This document shows, piece after piece, positions 53,375-62,719 of a stretch of DNA of 64,000 bases (within the stretch, counting starts at the first letter, position 1; the number at the start of each line of letters is the position of its first letter). The translations under genes were made by a program, and so were the position numbers. A model generated the notes under the pieces. It did not search any database. It saw nothing but the letters and a program-made list of their open reading frames with translations, and was not told where the DNA came from. The stretch spans positions 1-64,000 of the forward strand of contig WTCE01000112.1 of assembly GCA_013138735.1 (NCBI GenBank). The letters run 5' to 3'. Source of the stretch: Crocinitomix sp. Lineage in GTDB: Bacteria; Bacteroidota; Bacteroidia; Flavobacteriales_D; Crocinitomicaceae.

Positions 53375-55480
53375 ATGAAAAATTTTATTCTTATAGTCGT
53401 TGCTTGTTTTAGCTTTCAGTTTGGATCATACGCTGTTGAAGGTATGTGGATTCCATCCTTAATTGACATGTTCCATTCAGACATGAAAACTTATGGCATT
53501 AACCTTTCCCCCGAAGAGATTTATTCAACGAACAAAGCAAGTTTAAAAGACGCTATTGTTCAGTTCAACGGTGGCTGTACTGCAGAACTAGTCTCTGATC
53601 AAGGTTTATTGTTAACCAATCATCATTGCGGTTTTGGTGCAATACAGTCGCATTCATCTTTGGAGAATGATTATTTGAAGAATGGATTTTGGTCTAAAAA
53701 CAAAGGAGAGGAATTAGCATGCCCGGGCATGTATGTCACGTTTGTTAAAGAAATTAAAGATGTTACTGAACTTATTTTGGTGGGAGATGCATCTGGAATT
53801 AGTGACAGGATTAAAGCATTAGAAGCTGAGTATACTCAAGCATCTCTTGTTGCGAAAATCAAACCTTTTAATCAAGGGAACCAATATTACATGCTAATTA
53901 CAGAAGATTTTAATGATATTCGATTAGTTGGGGCGCCACCTTCAGCAATTGGTAAATTTGGCGGTGATACAGATAACTGGTTGTGGCCAAGACATACGGG
54001 TGATTTTTCAGTTTTCAGAATTTATGCCGACGGAAACAATGCTTCAGCAAAGTATAGTGAGAGCAACAAGCCCTTCAAGCCGATTAAATCATTACCAATT
54101 AGTCTAAAGCCAAAAAATGCTGGTGACTTTACAATGGTTTACGGTTTTCCTGGATCCACATATCAACATACCGCATCTGGCAAGCTAGATTTCTATATGA
54201 ATGAAGAGCGCCCTGCAAGAATTGAGATGCGTCAAAAGACATTGGACCTTATGGGGCCTGCAATGAATTCAGATGATCAAACGCGCATCCAATACGCCTC
54301 AAAACAAGCACGAATTGCAAACGCTTGGAAAAAATGGATTGGTCAAATTGGTGGACTAAAAGAAACGCATGCCATGGACAAAAAGAAAGCCTTTGAAGAG
54401 GAATATATGGCAAAGGCTGCTGAAAAAACAGAATGGAAAACAAAGTACTTTGGTGTAATTAAAGAATTGAACGACCTACAAAAAGAAAAAGGTAAATATG
54501 AATTTGGACGGTCAATGTTTATTGAATATTTTTATGTTGGGCCTGAGTTCTTAGGTTTTGTAATGAACTTTGCAAATGTCGTTAACAACTATGAAACATT
54601 AGAAGCTGAAGACAAATTACAAGCCGAGTTGGACAAATTAATGAAACGCCAAAAAGGTTTTTTCAAAAACTACAATAAGGAACTCGATCAAAAAATATTT
54701 AATGCATTAACGCCACTTTACCTCTCATATGTAGATGCTGATTTATTGCCTGATAATATAGCCAGTTCATGGCAACGAAGCGGTGATAGAATTTATGAAA
54801 AGTCACTGTTTTTAAACCAAGAAAAATTAGAAGCAACATTGACAAAGTTTAGCAAAAAGACCGTTAAAAAAATAAAAAAGGATCCTGCGTATAACTATGC
54901 ACTTTCAATTTACAAATCGTATTTGACAAACATTAATCCTGGTTATGGTGAATACGCTAAGCAAGAAGAGGCATTGATGAAGCGTTATGTAGAAGGAATG
55001 TTGGTCATGTTTCCAGAACGAAAAATGTGGGCAGATGCCAACTCAACTTTAAGAATTGCCTATGGCAAAGTAGATGGTTCGGCGCCACGAGATGGTATGG
55101 AGTATATTCACTACACGACTATTGATGGTATCATGCAAAAATACGATCCAGAAAATCCAGATTTTCAATTAACAGATCGTTTTATTGAATTGTACAAAAA
55201 AGGAAATTGGGGAGATTATGCACAAGACGGTGAATTATGGGTTTGCTTTACAGCATCTAACCATACAACCGGCGGTAATTCCGGCAGCCCAGTAATTGAT
55301 GCAGACGGAAACTTAATGGGAATTAACTTTGACAGAAGTTGGGAAAGTACAATGAGTGACTTTATGTTTGACGAGTCGCGTTGTCGTAACATTGTAGTTG
55401 ACATTCGTTATGTTTTATGGGTGATCGACGAATATGGCGGTGCCTCACATTTGATTGACGAAATGAATTTTGTAAAATAA
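53375..55480 (+). CDS. S46-family dipeptidyl peptidase, DPP11-like (Asp/Glu-specific)
   Basis: About 701 residues from ATG MKNFILIVVACF. Signal peptide ends about FGSYAVEG. It has the S46 fold: the catalytic His in TNHHCGFGAI, the central helical insert that reads the N-terminus of peptides, and the catalytic Ser in GGNSGSPV. Eighteen residues after that serine is Arg (GINFDR), the residue that in DPP11 gives specificity for acidic P1 residues, where DPP7 has Gly. It removes dipeptides from peptides in the periplasm for amino-acid use. No T9SS tail is seen. Confidence 0.93.
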   Translation: MKNFILIVVACFSFQFGSYAVEGMWIPSLIDMFHSDMKTYGINLSPEEIYSTNKASLKDAIVQFNGGCTAELVSDQGLLLTNHHCGFGAIQSHSSLENDYLKNGFWSKNKGEELACPGMYVTFVKEIKDVTELILVGDASGISDRIKALEAEYTQASLVAKIKPFNQGNQYYMLITEDFNDIRLVGAPPSAIGKFGGDTDNWLWPRHTGDFSVFRIYADGNNASAKYSESNKPFKPIKSLPISLKPKNAGDFTMVYGFPGSTYQHTASGKLDFYMNEERPARIEMRQKTLDLMGPAMNSDDQTRIQYASKQARIANAWKKWIGQIGGLKETHAMDKKKAFEEEYMAKAAEKTEWKTKYFGVIKELNDLQKEKGKYEFGRSMFIEYFYVGPEFLGFVMNFANVVNNYETLEAEDKLQAELDKLMKRQKGFFKNYNKELDQKIFNALTPLYLSYVDADLLPDNIASSWQRSGDRIYEKSLFLNQEKLEATLTKFSKKTVKKIKKDPAYNYALSIYKSYLTNINPGYGEYAKQEEALMKRYVEGMLVMFPERKMWADANSTLRIAYGKVDGSAPRDGMEYIHYTTIDGIMQKYDPENPDFQLTDRFIELYKKGNWGDYAQDGELWVCFTASNHTTGGNSGSPVIDADGNLMGINFDRSWESTMSDFMFDESRCRNIVVDIRYVLWVIDEYGGASHLIDEMNFVK

Positions 55481-55485
55481 TTCCA

Positions 55486-55803
55486 TTGAAACTATTTGCG
55501 GCCAACGCTTTATTGGTGTTGCTATTTGTAACACAATCTTGTAAAAAAGAGGACCCTGCTCCCCTACCTGAAGCTAATTTTTATGTAGAAGGAAACGGTT
55601 GCGTCAGTCCTTGTTACCTCTTTTTTTACAATCAATCTCAAAATAGTATGGCATGGGAATGGGATTTCGGAAATGGAACTTCATCAATTCTTGAAAATGA
55701 CTCTTGCCTTTACGACACCACGGGTACTTACGAAGTTTGGCTGTATTCAACCAATGTTGATTTGGTAAAAGATTCTGTGCGGAAATATGTACATGTTAAC
55801 TAA
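55486..55803 (+). CDS. Small lipoprotein with PKD-like domain
   Basis: A 105-residue protein with lipobox FVTQSC-KK, beginning at TTG (KLFAANALLVLLF); no better start exists. The mature part is a PKD-like beta-sandwich (CYLFFYNQSQNSMAWEWDFGNGTSSIL, CLYDTTGTYEVWLYS) as found in many Bacteroidota surface proteins. A role in binding is inferred only from the fold. It follows the DPP gene by 5 bases, and a terminator lies 8 bases past its stop, so the two form one unit. Confidence 0.75.
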   Translation: MKLFAANALLVLLFVTQSCKKEDPAPLPEANFYVEGNGCVSPCYLFFYNQSQNSMAWEWDFGNGTSSILENDSCLYDTTGTYEVWLYSTNVDLVKDSVRKYVHVN

Positions 55804-55810
55804 ACAAAAA

Positions 55811-55850
55811 AAGAGCCCCAAATGTTGCGAATCATCAAAGGCTCTTATTT
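55811..55850 (+). terminator. Terminator after the PKD-like lipoprotein
   Basis: AAGAGCC and GGCTCTT pair (7 pairs) across a 22-base loop, with a T-rich tail (ATTTCTT). Upstream A-run makes it usable on both strands. The remainder of 55851-56044 shows nothing recognisable. Confidence 0.65.
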
Positions 55851-56044
55851 CTTAATCACTTAATTATCTTAAGTGACACAGTAGATAGGTGTAGTATCCG
55901 ACTAGAACAAACATAAACTAATCTTGCCTGCCATAAAAGGATATTATTTTCAGAAAATCACTTATTTATACTCGTCTAGTAAGTTTGTTAAAACATTTTC
56001 AAGCACAATTGTAAGGTAGAAAACCAACTTTCGTCTTATCAAGC

Positions 56045-56596
56045 ATGAAAACATATATTGACATGATTCAGTCTCTATTAGAAGAGAATAAAACAACTGG
56101 AAACAACCATTCAGAAGACATGTTGCATTACACAACAATGAACGTTAAACGACTTGAACGTTGGTTAACTAAAGGGAAACTGTTAGATGAAACAGTAGCT
56201 GCTGTTAAGGAAATTAATACAAAACAGCATTGGACTATTTTGACAGAAGCCTGGTGTGGAGATGCCGCACATTCAATTGGTTTTATTCAAAAAATAGCCG
56301 ATTTAAATGAGCACATCAACCTAGAATGGAAATTACGTGATGAAAATTTAGATTTAATGGATCAGTTCTTAACCAATGGTGGCCGTTCTATCCCTAAATT
56401 AATTGCAAAAGATGCTAACGGAAACGATTTATTTCATTGGGGTCCACGTCCAAGCCATATTCAAACCATTTATTTGGATTTAAGAGCAAAAGAGGTACCG
56501 TATAGCGAAATCAGCATTGAATTACAGAAACTTTACAATAAAGATAAGGGCGTTTCGATTCAGCAAGAAATTACAGACTTAATCAAAGGTGCTTAG
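56045..56596 (+). CDS. Thioredoxin-family protein (PF14595-like)
   Basis: A 183-residue protein. WTILTEAWCGDAAHSIGFIQKIADL replaces the usual CxxC with a single Cys (WCGDA), followed by the cis-Pro region in NGGRSIPKLIAKDANGNDLFHWG. This is the pattern of the PF14595 group with a lone N-terminal cysteine, which cannot act as a simple dithiol oxidoreductase. It may be a chaperone-like or glutathione-linked protein (inference). Cytosolic. Monocistronic. Confidence 0.85.
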   Translation: MKTYIDMIQSLLEENKTTGNNHSEDMLHYTTMNVKRLERWLTKGKLLDETVAAVKEINTKQHWTILTEAWCGDAAHSIGFIQKIADLNEHINLEWKLRDENLDLMDQFLTNGGRSIPKLIAKDANGNDLFHWGPRPSHIQTIYLDLRAKEVPYSEISIELQKLYNKDKGVSIQQEITDLIKGA

Positions 56597-56616
56597 CAAA
56601 AGATATTAGCGTCGAG

Positions 56617-56880
56617 TTAGTCTACTATTTGCTCTGTGTCTATAGATTCAATGTCTTCCTCGGCGCTTTTTTCATCTCCAGCCTGTGATAAAAGAATAGC
56701 AATCAAAACAATTAAAAGCAGCACCAAAAACATTTTCTTATCCTTATACAATGGCACTTTAGGACGCTTCACCATTTTATCGTATTCATGGGAAAGCGAA
56801 GTAAAGTCCTTGTATTTCTCGATCGTTTCTTTCGACGGGACTTTCGGTTTTTTGGTTCTATTTACTTTATAGGTTCTCAT
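56617..56880 (-). CDS. Small single-pass membrane protein paired with the ECF sigma factor
   Basis: An 87-residue protein: basic N-terminal region (RTKKPKVPSKETIEKY), one transmembrane helix (MFLVLLLIVLIAILLSQAG), and an acidic tail (EEDIESIDTEQIVD). It overlaps the sigma gene by 4 bases, the position where an anti-sigma factor is usually encoded. It has no zinc motif (HxxxCxxC), so a true anti-sigma role is only a possibility. Confidence 0.65.
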   Translation of the reverse strand: MRTYKVNRTKKPKVPSKETIEKYKDFTSLSHEYDKMVKRPKVPLYKDKKMFLVLLLIVLIAILLSQAGDEKSAEEDIESIDTEQIVD

Positions 56881-57434
56881 TTAGTTTTCCAACCTTTTTT
56901 TAGGCGTTCCAAAATGCGATAAACTCTCATTTTGGCATTTGCTTCAGTAATATTATAAAATTCTGCTATTTGTTTAAAAGAATAACGCATAAAAAATCGC
57001 AAGTCAATAATTTCAGAATGCTCGGGCTTTAATGTATTTAAGGCTGCAATCAATCTTTCTTGTTGATCTTGATCGTCTATTTTTTGCAAAGAAATTTCCG
57101 ACATGATGTCCTTTAAGTCCTTTTCCTGAATTTCAACCGAAACCATTTTTTTTGATTTTCTAAAAAACAAATTCACTTCATTTGAAGCAATTCGGTACAA
57201 CCAGGCAGAAAAAGGCGCACCCCTATTTTCATATTTCTTAATATTGAACATAGCCTTTAACATTGCTTCTTGACAAATATCGCCAGCTTTAGCCTCATCT
57301 TGCACACGTTTATATACAAATAAATAAATGCGTTCAAAATACTTCTCATAAAGTAAACCAAAAGCATTGCGGTCTTTTTGAGCCAACAAAACTAATTTTT
57401 GGTCATCCTTATATATTTCAGGCGATACTTTCAA
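56877..57434 (-). CDS. ECF-type RNA polymerase sigma factor
   Basis: A 185-residue sigma-70 family protein. Region 2 FGLLYEKYFERIYLFVYKRVQDEAKAGDICQEAMLKAMFNI, KYENRGAPFSAWLYRIASNEVNLFFR, and region 4 LKPEHSEIIDLRFFMRYSFKQIAEFYNITEANAKMRVYRILERLKKGW. Regions 1.1 and 3 are absent, as in ECF sigmas. The small membrane protein gene is coupled to it. No recognisable autoregulatory promoter upstream. Confidence 0.93.
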   Translation of the reverse strand: MKVSPEIYKDDQKLVLLAQKDRNAFGLLYEKYFERIYLFVYKRVQDEAKAGDICQEAMLKAMFNIKKYENRGAPFSAWLYRIASNEVNLFFRKSKKMVSVEIQEKDLKDIMSEISLQKIDDQDQQERLIAALNTLKPEHSEIIDLRFFMRYSFKQIAEFYNITEANAKMRVYRILERLKKGWKTK

Positions 57435-57491
57435 GGTTCAATACACGGTTTATAAGCATAAATGCACTTCAACTAAAAAGTAACAGTTTAT

Positions 57492-58076
57492 TTACAATCT
57501 TTTTTTTAATTCATCCACCACTTCAATAATTGAGAGATAGGTATTGGCCATTATGGGTTCCAATTCTGCCAGTTTAAAGTAAGCAACCTCTGTAATCCCC
57601 TCCTCTGCTTGCGGAATCAATTCTGTTTTTTGATCTCCCTCATCTAACCAATACCAATAGGTGCGCTTTAAAACATTTTTGCCTTTGTGCGGATACGTAT
57701 GCCATGTATCTATTAAATGACATTTAATTATTGGTGCTAATAATCCACATTCCTCTTCAATTTCGCGAACGGCTGCAATTTCAGGTGTTTCACCAGACTC
57801 AAGCTTTCCTTTTGGAATGTCCCAAACATCATTTCTTTTGATGAATAAAAATCCGTCATCCCTTTGCACCATACCGCCTGCGGCCTCGATATATTTATAG
57901 GTTGCAAAAAATTGCTGAAAATCTGCTTCGTCGCGAATTGATATTAGCATTTCAGTTTCCTCTGAGCGTAAAAAAGATTCTACGTCATGCCATAATTGGT
58001 CAATATTCAAATCAGTCAAAACTTCTGAATTAATTTGAAATATTAAAGGTTTATTTTCAATAAAAACTTTATACAT
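57492..58076 (-). CDS. NUDIX hydrolase
   Basis: A 194-residue cytosolic protein. The Nudix box is GKLESGETPEIAAVREIEEECGLLAP, with the metal-binding glutamates intact. The N-terminal 65 residues (IFQINSEVLTDLNIDQLWHDVESFLRSE) lie before the Nudix fold and are unassigned. RTYWYWLDEG precedes the C-terminal helix. Substrate unknown (dNTP clean-up or coenzyme pyrophosphates are common). Divergent from pyrE, whose -7 box covers its start codon. Confidence 0.92.
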   Translation of the reverse strand: MYKVFIENKPLIFQINSEVLTDLNIDQLWHDVESFLRSEETEMLISIRDEADFQQFFATYKYIEAAGGMVQRDDGFLFIKRNDVWDIPKGKLESGETPEIAAVREIEEECGLLAPIIKCHLIDTWHTYPHKGKNVLKRTYWYWLDEGDQKTELIPQAEEGITEVAYFKLAELEPIMANTYLSIIEVVDELKKRL

Positions 58077-58079
58077 TTG
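58072..58079 (+). promoter_or_regulatory. pyrE promoter -7 box, overlapping the NUDIX start codon
   Basis: TACATTTG matches TAnnTTTG and ends 6 bases before the pyrE ATG, so the mRNA is likely leaderless. The box overlaps the CAT of the divergent NUDIX start. Confidence 0.55.
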
Positions 58080-58085
58080 TCGTCT

Positions 58086-58727
58086 ATGATTCTAAATAAG
58101 GATAAGGCCTTAAAAATAGCAGATTTTTTGTTACAAATCAAAGCGGTTAAGTTAAATCCATCCGATCCATTCATTTGGTCGAGCGGAATGAAATCGCCAA
58201 TTTACTGTGACAATAGAAAAACGCTTTCTTTCCCATCTATTCGCACAGCAATTCGACAAACGTTTTCTGAGCAAATAAAAGAACAGTATGAAACGGTTGA
58301 TGTAATCGCAGGTGTAGCAACTGGCGGAATTGCTATTGGAGCATTAGTAGCTGAAGAAATGGGACTTCCATTTATATATGTTCGCTCTACTGCAAAAGGG
58401 CATGGCTTGCAAAATATGATTGAGGGAGAATATCATTCAGGACAACGTGTTGTTGTAATTGAAGATTTAATCTCGACAGGTGGAAGCAGTTTAAAAGCAG
58501 TTGAAGCATTGCGAGAAGCAAAATGCAACGTCTTAGGATTAACAGCAATTTTCTCGTATGGCTTTCAAGTTGCAGAAGATAATTTTCAAGCTGCAGACTG
58601 CCCCTATTTCACATTGAGCAACTATGATGTACTTATTGAACAGGCGGCAAAAGAAAATTATGTCTCTGAAAAAGACTTAGCGTCTTTGGAAAATTGGAAA
58701 AACGACCCTAAAAACTGGAATCAATAA
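58086..58727 (+). CDS. pyrE: Orotate phosphoribosyltransferase
   Basis: About 213 residues from ATG MILNKDKALKIADFLLQI; the track begins 9 bases earlier at a TTG. It joins orotate and PRPP to give OMP in pyrimidine synthesis. SGMKSPIYCDNRKTLSFP, GVATGGIAIGALVAEEMGLPFIYVR, and the PRPP-loop VVVIEDLISTGGSSLKAV are typical. Its stop overlaps the next start by one base (TAATG). Confidence 0.96.
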   Translation: MILNKDKALKIADFLLQIKAVKLNPSDPFIWSSGMKSPIYCDNRKTLSFPSIRTAIRQTFSEQIKEQYETVDVIAGVATGGIAIGALVAEEMGLPFIYVRSTAKGHGLQNMIEGEYHSGQRVVVIEDLISTGGSSLKAVEALREAKCNVLGLTAIFSYGFQVAEDNFQAADCPYFTLSNYDVLIEQAAKENYVSEKDLASLENWKNDPKNWNQ

Positions 58728-59137
58728 TGGCTACAAATATTGAAAGTAACAAAGTAACAATAAACGCTTCTCAAGAAGTGGTGTATACTTTTCTAACAGA
58801 TTTTAATAATGTTAAGGAACTCCTTCCGCAAGACAAAATTTCAGATTGGAATGCAACGGTTGATCAATGTTCTTTTAAAATTCAAAATGCGGCTATAATT
58901 CCATTAGTTAAAGATAGTGTTGTGCCACATAATAAAATCAATATAAAATCGGGTGAAAAAGCCCCATTCCCTTTCACTTTAGAGGTTTTTATTAACCCTT
59001 TAGATGGTGGTGATGGTTGCGAGGCTTACATGCAGTTTGAAGGTGAAATTAACGCCTTTTTGAAAATGATGGTGGTTAAACCATTAACCAACCTCTTTAA
59101 CTATATGGCAAATCGCATGCAAGAAGTGCACGCCTAG
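58727..59137 (+). CDS. SRPBCC-family protein
   Basis: A 136-residue protein: VTINASQEVVYTFLTDFNNVKELLPQDKISDW is the opening of the SRPBCC (polyketide cyclase/Bet v1-like) fold; CEAYMQFEGEINAFLKMMVVKPLTNLFNYMANRM is its C-terminal helix. Ligand unknown. It is coupled to pyrE (TAATG), but a link to pyrimidine synthesis is not established. It is a distant relative of the SRPBCC protein at 12.2 kb. Confidence 0.8.
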   Translation: MATNIESNKVTINASQEVVYTFLTDFNNVKELLPQDKISDWNATVDQCSFKIQNAAIIPLVKDSVVPHNKINIKSGEKAPFPFTLEVFINPLDGGDGCEAYMQFEGEINAFLKMMVVKPLTNLFNYMANRMQEVHA

Positions 59138-59165
59138 TTCTTTTAAGCTTTAGCAGTTACGTTTC

Positions 59166-59909
59166 CTACAGGGTGTTAAATTGCACTTCTTTTAAATCAA
59201 AATGCTTTAATCCGCTATCGGTTAAAATTTGCAATTTACCAACGGCATCTATTCCTGTGATTCGGCCTTCAAAAATGCCCGACAGGTCTTTAAATTCACA
59301 TAATTCATTATAACAATGCATTGCGGCATAATACTTTTTAAGTAATAAATCAAAGTTAGACTGCATTAGGATATCACAATAAAAATCTAAATTGACAAAA
59401 TAATTTTCAAAAACGTCATCAATTTCGACCTCAATTCCCTTTTCCATAGCAATTGAGGTTGCTTTTATTGCATCTGGAAAAATAAGTTGATTCACATTTA
59501 AACCCAAACCAATTATAGAACTGTGAATTAATTTTCCCTGTATCTGATTTTCAATTAAAATGCCCGCTATTTTATTTCCATCCACATAAATGTCATTCGG
59601 CCATTTCACTTTTGAAACTATTCCAACATCTTGTAATGTCTTTTTTACAGCCAAAGAAACAGCAATATTTAAGTAAAATGCACGCTCATTTTTCAAAAGT
59701 GGAAAAATAATAGTAGAAACAATCATATTTTTACCTGGCGCAGTATGCCAAATAGTCCCCATTTGACCCCGTCCATTCTCCTGCCTTTTTGTCAGAATTG
59801 TCGTGCCATTGACCACATTTGTCGTCTTTAATAAATTGGCAGCATAATTGTTCGTTGAATCAACGGTGCTAAGTTCGATTAGATTTCTTTTAAATCTTTT
59901 GAAATTCAT
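59166..59909 (-). CDS. birA: Biotin--[acetyl-CoA-carboxylase] ligase
   Basis: About 247 residues from ATG MNFKRFKRNLIEL; the track adds 19 upstream residues. It lacks the N-terminal DNA-binding domain of E. coli BirA, so it is a class I ligase without repressor function. Motifs: TVDSTNNYAANLL, RQENGRGQMGTIWHTAPGKN (biotinyl-AMP loop), VKWPNDIYVDGNKIAGILIEN. It attaches biotin to carrier proteins. Divergent from rsfS. Confidence 0.95.
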   Translation of the reverse strand: MNFKRFKRNLIELSTVDSTNNYAANLLKTTNVVNGTTILTKRQENGRGQMGTIWHTAPGKNMIVSTIIFPLLKNERAFYLNIAVSLAVKKTLQDVGIVSKVKWPNDIYVDGNKIAGILIENQIQGKLIHSSIIGLGLNVNQLIFPDAIKATSIAMEKGIEVEIDDVFENYFVNLDFYCDILMQSNFDLLLKKYYAAMHCYNELCEFKDLSGIFEGRITGIDAVGKLQILTDSGLKHFDLKEVQFNTL

Positions 59910-59953
59910 AAAAACAAAAGTGCCAATTTTCAAGGTAAATAAAACAAAAAACG

Positions 59954-59961
59954 TAATTTTG
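59954..59961 (+). promoter_or_regulatory. rsfS-ftsH-cdsA operon promoter -7 box
   Basis: TAATTTTG matches TAnnTTTG and lies 19 bases before the rsfS ATG. No clear -33 TTTG is seen. Confidence 0.55.
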
Positions 59962-59980
59962 TTCAATCAAATAACTACAA

Positions 59981-60364
59981 ATGCTAAAAACCCTCGAGGA
60001 AAAGGAATTAGAGACTAAAAAATTGATCGATTCCATCATTGACGGAATTCAAGATATAAAAGGTAAAGACATTGTCGTGCTTAACTTATCTGAACTTCCA
60101 AATGCGGTCACAGACTTCTTTATTATTTGCAGCGGAGAATCGAACACACAAGTCGAAGCTTTAGCGCAATCAGTTGTGCGCAAAACTAGAGAAGATGTAC
60201 AAGACAAACCATGGCACCAAGAGGGAACACGTAATGCCGAATGGATTCTATTAGACTATGTCAACATTGTTGTACATATTTTTTATAGAGACGTTCGCGA
60301 ATTTTACGACTTGGAAAACCTGTGGGCTGATGCCGAACGAATTGATATTCCAAACATTGATTAA
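59981..60364 (+). CDS. rsfS: Ribosome silencing factor RsfS
   Basis: A 127-residue protein: LIDSIIDGIQDIKGKDIVVLNLSELPNAVTDFFIICSGESNTQVEALAQSVVRKTRE, then PWHQEGTRNAEWILLDYVNIVVHIFYRDVREFYDLENLWADAE. This is the RsfS (Iojap/YbeB) family. It binds ribosomal protein uL14 and blocks 50S-30S joining. It is followed 8 bases later by ftsH. Confidence 0.96.
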   Translation: MLKTLEEKELETKKLIDSIIDGIQDIKGKDIVVLNLSELPNAVTDFFIICSGESNTQVEALAQSVVRKTREDVQDKPWHQEGTRNAEWILLDYVNIVVHIFYRDVREFYDLENLWADAERIDIPNID

Positions 60365-60372
60365 AAAGTAAT

Positions 60373-62526
60373 ATGAGTAATACTACACCGAAAGGAAAAA
60401 AGAAAAGTGGCTTTAATGCCTATTGGATATACGCAGGTATAGCTGTTCTATTGATCGGATTTAGCTTAATGTCTAAGCAACCTGTTTCAATTGAAATTAG
60501 CAAAGCCAATTTTTATGAGTTAGCCAGCAGTGGTTATATCGAAAAAATTGATGTATTCAAAAATACAGAAGTTGCAGAAGTTTATGTAAATCAAGAAAAT
60601 ATTGATGTTGTTAGAGCATTAGATTCTACGACTTACAAAAATTTAAAAGCTAGCACAACTGGAATGCCAGACAGATCAGCTGATTTGACATTCAAAACCC
60701 CGCCAATGGAATCATTCGCGGATGAGTTAGATGCTTTTTATGTCCAATTAATTGAGGCTAAAGGTCCGAAATACGATTTCATTATAAATTATGATGACGC
60801 GACAGATTGGATGAGTAACTTAAGTTGGTTATTTTTCCCTTTGCTGTTAATTATATTCTGGATCTTTATCATGCGTCGAATGTCTGGCGGCGGCGGTGGC
60901 GCTGGTGGTGGCAACATTTTCAATATTGGTAAATCTAAAGCTACCATATTTGAAAAAGGAAAAGGAACGAATACAACCTTTGCTGATGTTGCTGGATTAG
61001 AAGGCGCTAAGGAAGAGATTGAAGAAATTGTTGATTTCCTGAAAAATCCAAAAAAATATACTGAACTAGGCGCGAAAATTCCAAAGGGCGCATTATTAGT
61101 AGGCCCTCCGGGAACAGGTAAAACATTATTAGCTAAAGCTGTAGCTGGTGAAGCAAAAGTTCCTTTCTTCTCACTTTCTGGATCTGACTTTGTTGAAATG
61201 TTTGTAGGTGTTGGAGCTTCACGTGTAAGAGACCTCTTTAAACAAGCAAAAGAAAAAGCTCCATCAATTATATTTATTGATGAAATTGATGCGATTGGAC
61301 GAGCCCGTGGTAAAAATGCCAATATGGGATCGAATGATGAGCGTGAAAACACATTGAACCAATTATTGACTGAGATGGATGGATTTGGCACCAATAGTGG
61401 TGTAATTATCCTCGCAGCTACAAATAGAGCGGATGTATTAGATTCAGCTTTAATGAGAGCGGGCCGTTTTGATCGTCAAATCTATGTCGATATGCCGGAT
61501 ATTAATGAGCGCAGGGCAATTTTCCAAGTTCATTTAAAACCTTTAAAATTGGCAAAAGACTTAGATGTAAGTTTTTTAGCGAAACAAACACCTGGTTTTT
61601 CAGGAGCAGACATTGCCAACATTTGTAATGAGGCTGCATTAATTGCGGCACGTAAAAAGAAAAAACAAGTTGAAAAACAAGATTTCTTAGATGCTGTTGA
61701 TCGAATTGTAGGCGGACTTGAAAAGAAAAATAAAATTATAACACCGCGTGAGAAAAAGACTATTGCTTTTCACGAAGCAGGTCATGCTGCAACCTCGTGG
61801 TTGTTAGAGCATGCTTCTCCATTGGTTAAAGTAACTATTGTACCACGCGGAAGATCTTTAGGGGCAGCTTGGTATTTACCCGAAGAACGTCAAATTACGA
61901 CAACGGAACAGTTGCTTGACGAAATGTGTTCTGCACTTGGAGGTAGAGCTGCTGAGCAAATTATGTTCGGTAAAATTTCAACTGGAGCTTTAAGTGATTT
62001 AGAAAAAATAACGAAGCAAGCTTATGCTATGGTTTCAATTTATGGATTAAGCGCCAAGTTGGGTAATATTAGTTATTATGATTCTCAAGGGCAAGGTAGT
62101 TTCACCAAACCCTATTCAGAAGATCGTGCGAAAATAATTGATGAAGAAGTATCGCGCATCATTGAGGAGCAATATGACCGTGCGTTGAAAATTTTGACAG
62201 AGAATAAAGATAAGTTGGTTCTATTGGCTGATGCCTTATTGGAAAAAGAAGTTATCTTTAAAGACAACCTTGTAGCAATTTTCGGGAAACGTGCTTGGGA
62301 AAGTGAGCATGAAATAGAAGAGGCGAAAATGCTGAAAAATGAAGCTGAAAACAAAGCTGCGGCTGAGTTAGCTGCTGAGACTGCGAAAGAAGATGATAAG
62401 TCTGAAACTTCGGAGGAACCAGCAGACAACACGGAAGAGGACAAACCTGTTGAAGACAATAAACCTGCTGAGGACGAAACAACCTCAGAGGATGAAACAC
62501 CTAAAAAAGAAGAAGATGGAGAATAG
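60373..62526 (+). CDS. ftsH: ATP-dependent zinc metalloprotease FtsH
   Basis: A 717-residue membrane-anchored protease. Two transmembrane helices flank a periplasmic loop (residues 15-165). AAA ATPase: [19 protein letters not shown] (Walker A), [13 protein letters not shown] (Walker B), [22 protein letters not shown]. Zinc protease HEAGHA in [16 protein letters not shown]. The C-terminal 45 residues are acidic and repetitive ([22 protein letters not shown]). It degrades unneeded membrane and cytosolic proteins. Its stop lies inside the DUF2007 start (overlap 11 bases). Confidence 0.97.
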   Translation: MSNTTPKGKKKSGFNAYWIYAGIAVLLIGFSLMSKQPVSIEISKANFYELASSGYIEKIDVFKNTEVAEVYVNQENIDVVRALDSTTYKNLKASTTGMPDRSADLTFKTPPMESFADELDAFYVQLIEAKGPKYDFIINYDDATDWMSNLSWLFFPLLLIIFWIFIMRRMSGGGGGAGGGNIFNIGKSKATIFEKGKGTNTTFADVAGLEGAKEEIEEIVDFLKNPKKYTELGAKIPKGALLVGPPGTGKTLLAKAVAGEAKVPFFSLSGSDFVEMFVGVGASRVRDLFKQAKEKAPSIIFIDEIDAIGRARGKNANMGSNDERENTLNQLLTEMDGFGTNSGVIILAATNRADVLDSALMRAGRFDRQIYVDMPDINERRAIFQVHLKPLKLAKDLDVSFLAKQTPGFSGADIANICNEAALIAARKKKKQVEKQDFLDAVDRIVGGLEKKNKIITPREKKTIAFHEAGHAATSWLLEHASPLVKVTIVPRGRSLGAAWYLPEERQITTTEQLLDEMCSALGGRAAEQIMFGKISTGALSDLEKITKQAYAMVSIYGLSAKLGNISYYDSQGQGSFTKPYSEDRAKIIDEEVSRIIEEQYDRALKILTENKDKLVLLADALLEKEVIFKDNLVAIFGKRAWESEHEIEEAKMLKNEAENKAAAELAAETAKEDDKSETSEEPADNTEEDKPVEDNKPAEDETTSEDETPKKEEDGE

Positions 62527-62719
62527 AAAATTGGTTTATACAACCACGCAAGACCACATGGCAGCAATGATTAAAGGTGCTTTGGAAGCTGAAGGATTAA
62601 ATGTATTGGTAATGAATCATAAAGATTCTGCCTACACCGTTCTTGGTGATATTGAACTATATGTTGCAACAGAAGAAGAAGCAAGGGCCAAGGAAATAAT
62701 TTCCCAAGGTCAAGAATGA
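62516..62719 (+). CDS. DUF2007 domain protein (putative signal-transducing protein)
   Basis: A 67-residue protein from [15 protein letters not shown], inside the last codons of ftsH; the track ORF begins earlier in the ftsH acidic tail and is not real there. The DUF2007 pattern is present: VYTTTQDHMAAMIKGALEAEGLNVLVMNHKDSAYTVLGDIELYVATEEEARAKEIIS. Role unknown. It is coupled to ftsH and overlaps cdsA by 4 bases. Confidence 0.88.
   Translation: MENRKLVYTTTQDHMAAMIKGALEAEGLNVLVMNHKDSAYTVLGDIELYVATEEEARAKEIISQGQE

Noticed and set aside
60789-61394. 201-residue minus-strand ORF within ftsH
   Set aside because: Antisense to the AAA domain of ftsH; no signal, motif or start context of its own.
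62112-62567. 151-residue Ser-rich minus-strand ORF at the end of ftsH
   Set aside because: Its serine runs are the complement of the acidic repeat tail of FtsH. No family pattern.
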